DNA of 64,000 nucleotides from Vicingus serpentipes (GTDB lineage Bacteria > Bacteroidota > Bacteroidia > Flavobacteriales_E > Vicingaceae), in contig NZ_VOOS01000001.1 in assembly GCF_007993035.1 (NCBI RefSeq), positions 744,001 to 808,000 on the forward strand. The letters run 5' to 3'. The number at the start of each line of letters is the position of its first letter. The first letter of the stretch is position 1. The notes beneath the pieces were generated by a model. That model had not been told where the DNA came from. It made no database searches and saw only the letters and a program-made list of their open reading frames with translations. Made by a program: the position numbers and the translations under genes. Of the stretch, positions 1-6,883 are shown piece after piece.

Positions 1-1538
1 TTTTTTGTTCCAACCCAAAACTTACCATTCTTATCTTTAAGAATATTCATAACACTATTATCTGGCAACCCATTATCTGTTGTGTATTCATAGATAATTT
101 CAGTTTTCGGATTATAATTAATCAGCCCTTCCGAAGAACAAATCCATATTGAAGAAGATGATTCATTTAATATAAATCGAATATTTTTAGCTACGGCCTT
201 TTCTTCTGAGAAATTATAAATACTATCCTTTTCAATAAACAATATTGAAAGTCCCTCCTTAGAACCTATCCATATATTCTTATTTACATCTTCACTTAAT
301 GCATAAACTTTATTTGCATTTAACCCTTTATTTAAATCATAGGTTTTAAATCTTTTACCATCAAAAACTGAAAATCCAGTTGAAGTGCCAAACCAAATTC
401 TATTCTGATAATCAAGTATGCTACACCACACTGTATTATTTCCTAAACCTAGCTCTTCACCATAAAATGCATACAACTCTTTTTCCATTTTACAAATGCC
501 ATTTCCATAAGTGGAAAACCACAAGGATCCTTGAGGATTTTCAGCTACAGACATAATTATACTACTATTTAATCCATCTTTTTCTGTATAACTAATAAAA
601 GCCTCATCAGTAAATTTGATCAATCCTCCCCCGTCTGTTCCTAAAAATAAATTCCCCTCTATATCTTCAATTATTGTTTTTACATTTTCATTTACTAAAC
701 CATCCTTTTGTGTGAAGTTTTTAATCCCTTTTCTACTAAGTTTTGAAATACCTGCTTTAGAAACTAACCACACTGATCGATCTGATTTTTTGATAAACGA
801 CCGAATGTGATTACTTATTAATCCATCATTTGTGGTTAAAAAATAAGAAGTATCTGAAGTAGCATGAATAACACCATTACCAAATGTGCTACACCAAAAA
901 TTCCCATTATCTTCAATTAGTACTTGGGTAGCATTAATATTTTGAATAGTGTCTTTTACTTCACCTAAAACATCTAAAATAAATACTCCATTACGAGTGG
1001 AAAGCCATTTATTATTAAATGTATCACAAAATATATGTCTTACATAATTGTTGTTCTCATTATCAGAAGAATTTATATCGTAATAGGTTAAAATTCCGTC
1101 ACTATATTTCACAACACCTCCTCCATCTGTAGCGAACCAAAGATTACCCTCTTTATCTTCTGATATGTTTAAAACAAAAAAATTACTTAAATCATACTTA
1201 AAAGAAATACTCTCAAACTTATCTCCTTTTTTTACAGAAACGCCACCTAAAGAACCAAACCAAAGATTATTTTTTGAATCTTTAAATATTGAATTAACTT
1301 GATTATTAATTAATCCATTATTATTCGAATAATTTTGAAAATTAACCCCATCAAATTTCGAAACTCCTCCATAAGTTCCTACCCATATATATCCTCTTTC
1401 ATCCTGGCAAAGGGCACCAATTTGAGATTGCACCAATCCTTGTTCAACGGAATAATTTATAAAATTATACTGTTGAGAAACAACTTGCTGTGATAAAAGC
1501 AATAGAATAAATATGAAAAAAAATGTTTTCTTAAACAA
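1..1538 (-). CDS. Propeller-type sensor protein, partial (3' end outside window)
   Basis: The reading frame stays open from a TTG start at 1538 to the left edge, so only the N-terminal ~512 residues are visible. After a signal peptide (about residues 1-22, ending VVSQQ) come repeated units ending in WVGT, WFGS, WFAT, WLST, WCST, WFGT or WIGS followed by GG(V/G)xK. These are Reg_prop beta-propeller repeats of periplasmic two-component sensors. In this family a Y_Y_Y domain, a membrane helix and a histidine kinase usually follow, but none of that is visible. The gene starts 5 nt after the stop of the LytTR regulator upstream, so the two probably form one operon and a LytS-type kinase C-terminus is inferred. 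No in-frame ATG lies nearby; TTG is chosen because it directly precedes the signal peptide (MFKKTFFF). Confidence 0.8.
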   Translation of the reverse strand, partial: MFKKTFFFIFILLLLSQQVVSQQYNFINYSVEQGLVQSQIGALCQDERGYIWVGTYGGVSKFDGVNFQNYSNNNGLINNQVNSIFKDSKNNLWFGSLGGVSVKKGDKFESISFKYDLSNFFVLNISEDKEGNLWFATDGGGVVKYSDGILTYYDINSSDNENNNYVRHIFCDTFNNKWLSTRNGVFILDVLGEVKDTIQNINATQVLIEDNGNFWCSTFGNGVIHATSDTSYFLTTNDGLISNHIRSFIKKSDRSVWLVSKAGISKLSRKGIKNFTQKDGLVNENVKTIIEDIEGNLFLGTDGGGLIKFTDEAFISYTEKDGLNSSIIMSVAENPQGSLWFSTYGNGICKMEKELYAFYGEELGLGNNTVWCSILDYQNRIWFGTSTGFSVFDGKRFKTYDLNKGLNANKVYALSEDVNKNIWIGSKEGLSILFIEKDSIYNFSEEKAVAKNIRFILNESSSSIWICSSEGLINYNPKTEIIYEYTTDNGLPDNSVMNILKDKNGKFWVGTK

Positions 1539-1543
1539 TGTTT

Positions 1544-2302
1544 TTAAAAAGTTTTTATTGCATTAATAAATTCTGTGAGTTTTCTTCTTGATACAGGAAT
1601 AGCTGTCCCATTATCCATTATTGCAACATTACCTTCGTGGCGATTGAACTCTTTTAAATGGTCTCTTGTATTTATAATGTGTGACTTATGAACTCTAAAA
1701 AAAACATTTTTATTTAATACCTTTTCGTATCGAGCAATAGTCATGCTGCTCGTACATTTTTTTCCATCATTCAAAAAGATTTTTGTATAGCTTTCGTCTG
1801 CTTCTAATCTAACAATATCAGCTGTTTTAATTATTTCATAACCAGTAAGAGTTGGTATTGCTATTGTATCTACTTTAGATTCATTTTGGTATTTATCTAA
1901 AATAGAACGAATAGATTCAACATCAATATTTCCAATTTTTTCTGTTGATCCCGAAATTTTAGCTACTGCTTTTTGCAAATCTTCAACATCTATAGGCTTT
2001 TCTAAATAATCAATAGCACCTGCTTTAATCGCTTTTAATGCATACTGATTATGAGCTGTAATAAAAATTACTGAAAAATTCTTATCCTCTATCGATTCCA
2101 ATAAATCAAACCCATCTTCATTTGGCATATTAATATCCAGAAAAAGCAAATCTGGTTTCTGTTCTTCGATTAAAGCTCTTGCTTGTTCTGCTGATTCAGC
2201 TTCGCCAATAACGTTAACTTCTGGACAAAAATCTTCTATTAAAATTTTTAAATTGAACCGAGCATTTTGCTCATCATCAATAATGATTGCGGTAATAGCC
2301 AT
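1544..2302 (-). CDS. LytTR-family response regulator
   Basis: 252 residues. An N-terminal receiver domain (about 1-120) carries the acidic pair D9-D10, phospho-acceptor D56 (LFLDINMP), T82 and K102, so it should be phosphorylatable. A C-terminal LytTR DNA-binding domain (about 148-252) has the typical FFRVHKSHIIN and PVSRRK segments. It is followed after 5 nt by the propeller sensor, suggesting a cognate sensor-regulator pair. It has its own well-formed promoter upstream. The regulator at 2420-3199 is a paralogue with the same architecture, which suggests tandem duplication. Target genes cannot be read from the sequence. Confidence 0.93.
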   Translation of the reverse strand: MAITAIIIDDEQNARFNLKILIEDFCPEVNVIGEAESAEQARALIEEQKPDLLFLDINMPNEDGFDLLESIEDKNFSVIFITAHNQYALKAIKAGAIDYLEKPIDVEDLQKAVAKISGSTEKIGNIDVESIRSILDKYQNESKVDTIAIPTLTGYEIIKTADIVRLEADESYTKIFLNDGKKCTSSMTIARYEKVLNKNVFFRVHKSHIINTRDHLKEFNRHEGNVAIMDNGTAIPVSRRKLTEFINAIKTF

Positions 2303-2360
2303 AATATAATAAGTTTAGTTAGTCTTAATAAATGTACGGCATCTCCTAAAAGATGTTTTG

Positions 2361-2389
2361 CAAATCTATTCATTAGTATGAATAATCAA
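2361..2389 (-). promoter_or_regulatory. Promoter of the LytTR regulator-sensor operon
   Basis: On the minus strand TTG (2389-2387), an 18-nt spacer and TAGATTTG (2368-2361) fit the Bacteroidota consensus TTG-N17-23-TAnnTTTG. The leader to the ATG at 2302 would be about 50 nt and contains a small 5-bp inverted repeat (CATCT/AGATG, 2340-2355). Confidence 0.6.
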
Positions 2390-2419
2390 TTAAAAGGTAG
2401 CTAAAAAAGATTAACCGGT

Positions 2420-3199
2420 TTAAAGTGATTTAATTTTATTTATAAAATCGGTAACTCTTGCACGAGCAACAGGCAACATTTCTCCGTTTTTCAATTTAGC
2501 AAAATACCCATCTTGATGAATATAATCTGTTAACTGATTTAAGTTGATTATGTATTTTTTATGAATTCGATAAAATTTATTTGGATTTAATATCTCATCA
2601 TAAATTTTTAAAGTTCGTGTATCGAAAAAATTGGTAGTATCATTAAAATGTAAATTCGTGCAATTCCCTTCTCCTTCTAAATACATTATTGAAGAGTCTT
2701 CTATAATTTTTATCCCTTTTAAATGGGTAATAGTAATTTTATTTGATTCACTTTGGTAATGAATATTTTCAGAAAAATTCTTTAAAGATTCTATATAAGT
2801 TTGAAGATTACTATTATCTTGTTTAAAGATGGTTTTATAGTGCTTTAATTTATCTACTGCATCTTTTAAGTCTTCAATATCTATTGGTTTTAGAATGTAG
2901 TGAATCGAGTTTACATTAAAAGCTTTAATTGCATAATCCTTAAATGCAGTAACAAAAACAATTTGAAAATTTCCTGTTTTCACATCTTCCAACAATTCTA
3001 AACCTTCCTCTCCACTTGGCATTCTGATATCTAAAAATACAGCATCTGGTTTTTGATCTGCTAAAAGAATCCTTGCTTCTTCTACATTTTGCCCCATACC
3101 GACAACCTCAACTTCAGGACAAAACTCATTTAATAACATTAATAAGTTTTCGCGAGCAAAAAATTCGTCATCAATAATAATGGCTCTGATTTTCTCCAC
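2420..3199 (-). CDS. LytTR-family response regulator (paralogue)
   Basis: 259 residues: receiver domain with D10-D11, phospho-acceptor D57 (VFLDIRMP), T-A at the beta-4 end and K-P near residue 103, then a LytTR domain (about 155-259) with FYRIHKKYIINLNQL and PVARAR. The start is GTG, and its G is also the last base of the upstream stop codon (TAGTG), so translation is probably coupled to the small basic secreted protein before it. It is clearly related to the regulator at 1544-2302. A separate promoter lies between the two, so they are probably regulated independently. Confidence 0.92.
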   Translation of the reverse strand: MEKIRAIIIDDEFFARENLLMLLNEFCPEVEVVGMGQNVEEARILLADQKPDAVFLDIRMPSGEEGLELLEDVKTGNFQIVFVTAFKDYAIKAFNVNSIHYILKPIDIEDLKDAVDKLKHYKTIFKQDNSNLQTYIESLKNFSENIHYQSESNKITITHLKGIKIIEDSSIMYLEGEGNCTNLHFNDTTNFFDTRTLKIYDEILNPNKFYRIHKKYIINLNQLTDYIHQDGYFAKLKNGEMLPVARARVTDFINKIKSL

Positions 3200-3483
3200 T
3201 AGTTAAACCATCTTTTTAAGAAAAACTCTTTTTTTGCTTTGTTTTTATGCAAACGCTTATTCTTTTTTGCGGTTTGTTTCATACGCTTTTGAGTGGCTTT
3301 TGTTTGTATTTTCGTATGCCTCTTTAATCCTTCTTGATGTCCTTTTTCTTGGGCTTTCTCCTTAGCTTCTTCTTGCTTTTCTAACATCTTTTTTCGGTTT
3401 TTAACCATTTTAGTTTCTTGTGAAAAAACTGTAAAAGAGGCTAATAAAGCAAAAACTGTTAATATGTATTTTATTCCTTTCAT
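3199..3483 (-). CDS. Small basic secreted protein, unknown function
   Basis: 94 residues. A clear signal peptide (about 1-21, MKGIKYILTVFALLASFTVFSQ) precedes a very Lys/Arg/Gln-rich chain predicted to be a highly charged helix (repeated KxxxK and EEAKEKAQEK patterns) with a short aromatic C-terminus ending KRWFN. No family is recognised. The stop overlaps the GTG start of the LytTR regulator by one base, which implies co-translation and perhaps a functional link to that regulator (inference). High charge and low complexity make similarity searches weak, but the signal peptide and tight coupling argue that the gene is real. Confidence 0.75.
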   Translation of the reverse strand: MKGIKYILTVFALLASFTVFSQETKMVKNRKKMLEKQEEAKEKAQEKGHQEGLKRHTKIQTKATQKRMKQTAKKNKRLHKNKAKKEFFLKRWFN

Positions 3484-3531
3484 CCTTTTGAAAAATATTG
3501 TAGCCCGAATTTACTAATTTTACATTGAATT

Positions 3532-3948
3532 ATGAACAAACTAATCCTCATATTATTTGTATCTATTTTATCGTTTTTAGGATGTAATAAAGATGATAAT
3601 TCTACTATTCCTTTAGTCGCTGTTGAACTCTACTTAAACCTTTCCAATCCAGAATTTATTCATTTAAAGGTTGACAATGGTTGGACTTATGTTTCGGGAG
3701 GTTCTAGAGGAATTATAGTTTACCGAACTAATGGACAATACAAAGCATTTGATAGGCATTGCACTTTTAATCCATCAAGCAGTTGCGGTCTGGTTTCAGT
3801 TGATGTTACCAATGTTACCGGTAAAGATGATTGTTGTGGCTCTATGTTTTTAATGTCGAACGGTCAAGTAACTCAAGGACCAGCTACCCAAACATTAAAA
3901 GAGTATAACACATCTTTTGATGGTACTGTTTTGCGTATATATAATTAA
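3532..3948 (+). CDS. Rieske-like lipoprotein, degenerate cluster site
   Basis: 138 residues with a lipoprotein signal (lipobox LSFLGC, lipidated C18). The mature part resembles small Bacteroidota Rieske-fold lipoproteins: a first box at H76-C77 (DRHCTF) and a second at C101-C102 (DDCCGSMF), with the GQVTQGPATQ and LKEYNTSFDG segments typical of the C-terminal half of the Rieske fold. A canonical [2Fe-2S] Rieske site needs CxH and CxxH. Here the second histidine is absent and the first box is rearranged, so classical cluster binding is doubtful; extra cysteines (C85, C101, C102) could form a disulfide or bind another ligand. It is monocistronic and divergent from the small basic protein gene. 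Confidence 0.7.
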   Translation: MNKLILILFVSILSFLGCNKDDNSTIPLVAVELYLNLSNPEFIHLKVDNGWTYVSGGSRGIIVYRTNGQYKAFDRHCTFNPSSSCGLVSVDVTNVTGKDDCCGSMFLMSNGQVTQGPATQTLKEYNTSFDGTVLRIYN

Positions 3949-3977
3949 AAAGCCCCAACTTACGTTGAGGCTTTTTT
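3947..3977. terminator. Bidirectional intrinsic terminator
   Basis: AAAAAGCC-C-CAAC, loop TTAC, GTTG-A-GGCTTTTTT. The stem has one internal mismatch and is flanked by A and T runs. It lies between the convergent Rieske-like gene and ahcY and can serve both. Confidence 0.8.
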
Positions 3978-3996
3978 AAATCTAAAAAACTTATCT

Positions 3997-5310
3997 CTAG
4001 TATCTGTAGTGTTCTGGCTTATAAGGTCCTTCAACTGCAACTCCAATATATGCTGCTTGCTCTGGACGTAAAGTAGTTAACTCTACTGCGATTTTTTCTA
4101 AGTGCAATTTAGCTACTTTTTCATCTAAATGCTTAGGTAACATGTAAACTTCATTTTTGTAAGCTTTAGCATTTGTCCATAATTCAATTTGAGCCAATGT
4201 TTGGTTAGCAAATGAATTACTCATTACAAATGATGGGTGCCCTGTAGCACACCCTAGGTTTACTAATCTACCTTCAGCTAAAACAATAATATCTTTTCCT
4301 TTAATAGTATACATATCAACTTGAGGTTTGATAGTGTCTTTAGTATTACCATAATTTTTATTTAACCATGCCATGTCAATTTCATTATCAAAGTGACCAA
4401 TGTTACAAACAATCGTTTTGTCTTTCATTGCTTCGAAATGTTGACCTTGGATAATATCTTTATTTCCAGTTGTAGTAACAATAATATCAGCTTCACCAAT
4501 TACGTTTTCTAATAACTTAACAGCAAAACCATCCATTGCAGCTTGTAGTGCACAAATTGGGTCAATTTCTGTAACAATAACTCTTGCTCCAGCACCTCTT
4601 AACGAAGCAGCAGAACCTTTACCAACATCTCCATAACCACATACTACAGCAACTTTACCAGCCATCATCACATCTGTAGCTCTTCTTATAGCATCAACTA
4701 ACGATTCTTTACATCCATATTTGTTATCAAATTTAGATTTCGTAACTGAATCATTAACATTAATAGCAGGCATTACTAAAGTACCATTTAAAACTCTTTC
4801 ATATAATCTATGAACTCCAGTAGTTGTTTCTTCCGATAATCCTCTAATATCTTTAGTTAATTCAGGGTATCTATCAAAAACCATATTAGTTAAATCTCCA
4901 CCATCATCTAAAATCATATTTAATGGTTTTCCTCCTTCAAAAGCAAATAATGTTTGCTCAATACACCAATCAAATTCTTCTTCATTTAAACCTTTCCAAG
5001 CATAAACAGGAACTCCTGTTGCAGCTATTGCAGCCGCAGCTTGATCTTGAGTTGAAAATATGTTACATGAAGACCAAGAAACCTCAGCTCCTAAAGCTGT
5101 TAATGTTTCAATTAAAACTGCTGTTTGTATTGTCATGTGTAAACATCCTGCAATTCTAGCTCCTGCTAAAGGCTTAGATGTTCCAAACTCTTCTCTTAAA
5201 CTCATTAACCCTGGCATTTCTGCTTCAGCTAATCTAATTTCTTTTCTTCCCCATTCAGCAAGGGTAATATCTTTAACTTTGTATGGTAATCTTTCCACTT
5301 GTGTACTCAT
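3997..5310 (-). CDS. ahcY: Adenosylhomocysteinase (S-adenosyl-L-homocysteine hydrolase)
   Basis: 437 residues, full length. It hydrolyses S-adenosylhomocysteine to adenosine and homocysteine in the methyl cycle, using tightly bound NAD in the cytosol. Visible signatures are [16 protein letters not shown] (81-96), the active-site K191/D195 and C200 region ([20 protein letters not shown]), the NAD-binding GYGDVGKG (225-232), and the conserved C-terminus ending KPEHYRY. ATG start at 5310 with a TAnnTTTG box 32 nt upstream. Monocistronic, with a shared terminator downstream. Confidence 0.98.
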   Translation of the reverse strand: MSTQVERLPYKVKDITLAEWGRKEIRLAEAEMPGLMSLREEFGTSKPLAGARIAGCLHMTIQTAVLIETLTALGAEVSWSSCNIFSTQDQAAAAIAATGVPVYAWKGLNEEEFDWCIEQTLFAFEGGKPLNMILDDGGDLTNMVFDRYPELTKDIRGLSEETTTGVHRLYERVLNGTLVMPAINVNDSVTKSKFDNKYGCKESLVDAIRRATDVMMAGKVAVVCGYGDVGKGSAASLRGAGARVIVTEIDPICALQAAMDGFAVKLLENVIGEADIIVTTTGNKDIIQGQHFEAMKDKTIVCNIGHFDNEIDMAWLNKNYGNTKDTIKPQVDMYTIKGKDIIVLAEGRLVNLGCATGHPSFVMSNSFANQTLAQIELWTNAKAYKNEVYMLPKHLDEKVAKLHLEKIAVELTTLRPEQAAYIGVAVEGPYKPEHYRY

Positions 5311-5341
5311 TTAGTTATAGTTTTTATAATTTTAAGGACTG

Positions 5342-5349
5342 CAAATTTA
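5342..5349 (-). promoter_or_regulatory. -7 box of ahcY promoter
   Basis: Minus-strand TAAATTTG matches TAnnTTTG 32 nt before the ahcY start. No good TTG element is seen at the expected distance, so the call rests on one box. Confidence 0.4.
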
Positions 5350-5375
5350 AGGAATAACATAATAACTTTAGTAAA

Positions 5376-5987
5376 ATGCCACTATTTCATCAAAAAAACA
5401 TAGCAAACAATATTAAAGTTGGTGTTTGGCATATTACTGAAAATCAAGATGATTTAATTAAACAATCCTCTCTTCTAAACATAGACCTAACTAAACTACC
5501 TGTAACAAAAAGTGAATCTAGAATTAAACAATGGATTTCAACTCGCCTTCTATTAAGTCACTTTTTTAAAGATGTAGAAATTATTTATGATGAATTAGGC
5601 AAACCTAGCTTAAGTAATCATTGGAATATTTCAATTTCTCATTCAGGAGACTATGTTGCCATAATATTAAATGAAAAAGAAAATTGTGGAATAGATATTG
5701 AAAAAATATCAACAAAAGTAGAACGAATTAAACATAAGTTTTTAAATGAAGATGATTTAAAAATAATTACATCTCATGAACACCTAACTCTATATTGGGG
5801 AGCGAAAGAAGCTCTTTACAAATACTATGGAAAAAAAGAAGTTTTATTTATCGAAAACCTTTTTATTAATTCATTTTCTAATGAATCAAATTACTTTGAA
5901 GGTGTAATTAATATGCCTGATTTTAGTAAAGAAATAAAAATGGTTTGGGATAAAATTGATAATTACTTATTAGTATATACTTTGTAA
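5376..5987 (+). CDS. 4'-phosphopantetheinyl transferase superfamily protein
   Basis: 203 residues. It would transfer the phosphopantetheine arm of CoA to a carrier-protein serine (ACP, PCP or similar). Sfp/AcpT-family motifs are present: the Mg-binding GIDIE (D107, E109) and the second motif W141-x-x-K144-E145-A-x-x-K149, preceded by ISISHSGDYVA (85-95). It is short, like Bacteroidota members of the family. It is followed 19 nt later by the GGGP-synthase gene, which makes a shared transcript likely. No polyketide or peptide synthetase is in the window, so the target is probably the fatty-acid ACP (inference). Confidence 0.92.
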   Translation: MPLFHQKNIANNIKVGVWHITENQDDLIKQSSLLNIDLTKLPVTKSESRIKQWISTRLLLSHFFKDVEIIYDELGKPSLSNHWNISISHSGDYVAIILNEKENCGIDIEKISTKVERIKHKFLNEDDLKIITSHEHLTLYWGAKEALYKYYGKKEVLFIENLFINSFSNESNYFEGVINMPDFSKEIKMVWDKIDNYLLVYTL

Positions 5988-6006
5988 TTATTAATATTGC
6001 TTCTGA

Positions 6007-6753
6007 ATGACTAAAGACATTTACCATAATATTGCTTTAAAAATTAAACAAGAGAAAAAACTCTTTTCAGTTTTAATAGACCCTGACAAACAAAACTTTT
6101 CAGAACTATTAAAAACCATTCAATTATGCAATAAAGTAAAAATTGATTTTTTCTTGGTTGGAGGAAGTATTATTACCAATGGAAATATTGACAACACTGT
6201 TCACGCCATAAAAGAAAACTCTATCATTCCTGTTTTACTTTTTCCTGGAAGTCACAATCACATTAGCACAAAAGCCGATGGTATTTTATTTTTATCACTT
6301 ATTTCTGGGCGTAATCCAGATTTTTTAATAGGAACTCAACTCTTAGCAACACCAAAACTAAAAACCAGTAAATTAGAAATTATTCCTACAGGTTATTTAT
6401 TAGTTGATTGTGGAAACCAAACCACTGCAATTAAAGTAAGTGAAACACCCCCTATTCCATTCAAAGAAAATGAACTGGCTGCTAATACTGCTTTAACTGG
6501 ACAGTATTTAGGACAAAAGTTAATTTATATTGATGGAGGAAGTGGAGCTGAACAGCCCATTTCAAATGAAATGATAACACAAACAAAATCAAGTTTAGAT
6601 ATCCCTTTAATTATTGGAGGTGGAATTAAATCTGCTGAAACTGCAACCAAAGTTTATAATGCAGGAGCTGACATTATTGTAATCGGTAATGGTGCTGAAA
6701 AAAATCGAAATTTAATCGAAGATATTTCTGTTGTAAGAAATAATTTTAATTGA
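6007..6753 (+). CDS. Geranylgeranylglyceryl/heptaprenylglyceryl phosphate synthase family protein
   Basis: 248 residues, single TIM barrel. Family signatures: LIDPDKQ near the N-terminus (22-28), FLVGGS (52-57), LLFPGSHN, YIDGGSGAEQPIS and the phosphate-binding GGGIKS plus GADIIVIGNG at the C-terminus. The family joins an isoprenyl diphosphate to sn-glycerol-1-phosphate, the first ether-lipid step in archaea. Bacteroidota carry a group II version; enzyme activity has been shown for some, but the physiological role is unclear. It sits downstream of the phosphopantetheinyl transferase. No glycerol-1-phosphate dehydrogenase is visible in the window. Confidence 0.93.
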   Translation: MTKDIYHNIALKIKQEKKLFSVLIDPDKQNFSELLKTIQLCNKVKIDFFLVGGSIITNGNIDNTVHAIKENSIIPVLLFPGSHNHISTKADGILFLSLISGRNPDFLIGTQLLATPKLKTSKLEIIPTGYLLVDCGNQTTAIKVSETPPIPFKENELAANTALTGQYLGQKLIYIDGGSGAEQPISNEMITQTKSSLDIPLIIGGGIKSAETATKVYNAGADIIVIGNGAEKNRNLIEDISVVRNNFN

Positions 6754-6844
6754 TATTTCAGATTGAAAGATTAACATTTTAACAATCCTTTTATTTTATT
6801 TCTTAACAGGGTTAAAAAACAGCATTTTTATGTTGTTCTTTTAT

Positions 6845-6852
6845 TACTTTTG
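6845..6852 (+). promoter_or_regulatory. -7 box of gcvP promoter
   Basis: TACTTTTG matches TAnnTTTG and lies 31 nt before the ATG at 6884. Its position supports that ATG over the upstream in-frame ATG at 6830, which lies before the predicted transcription start. The -33 element is not obvious. Confidence 0.45.
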
Positions 6853-6883
6853 CTTGCCTTTTTATTTCACAAAACGTACAATT

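Noticed and set aside
616-810. 64-codon plus-strand ORF
   Set aside because: It lies antisense to the propeller sensor, which has clear Reg_prop repeats through this stretch.
5060-5314. Plus-strand ORFs at 4923-5159 and 5060-5314
   Set aside because: Both are antisense shadows of ahcY, whose conserved motifs cover the whole area.
6830-6883. gcvP start at the upstream ATG
   Set aside because: It would add a hydrophobic tail not found in the family and lies before the predicted transcription start.
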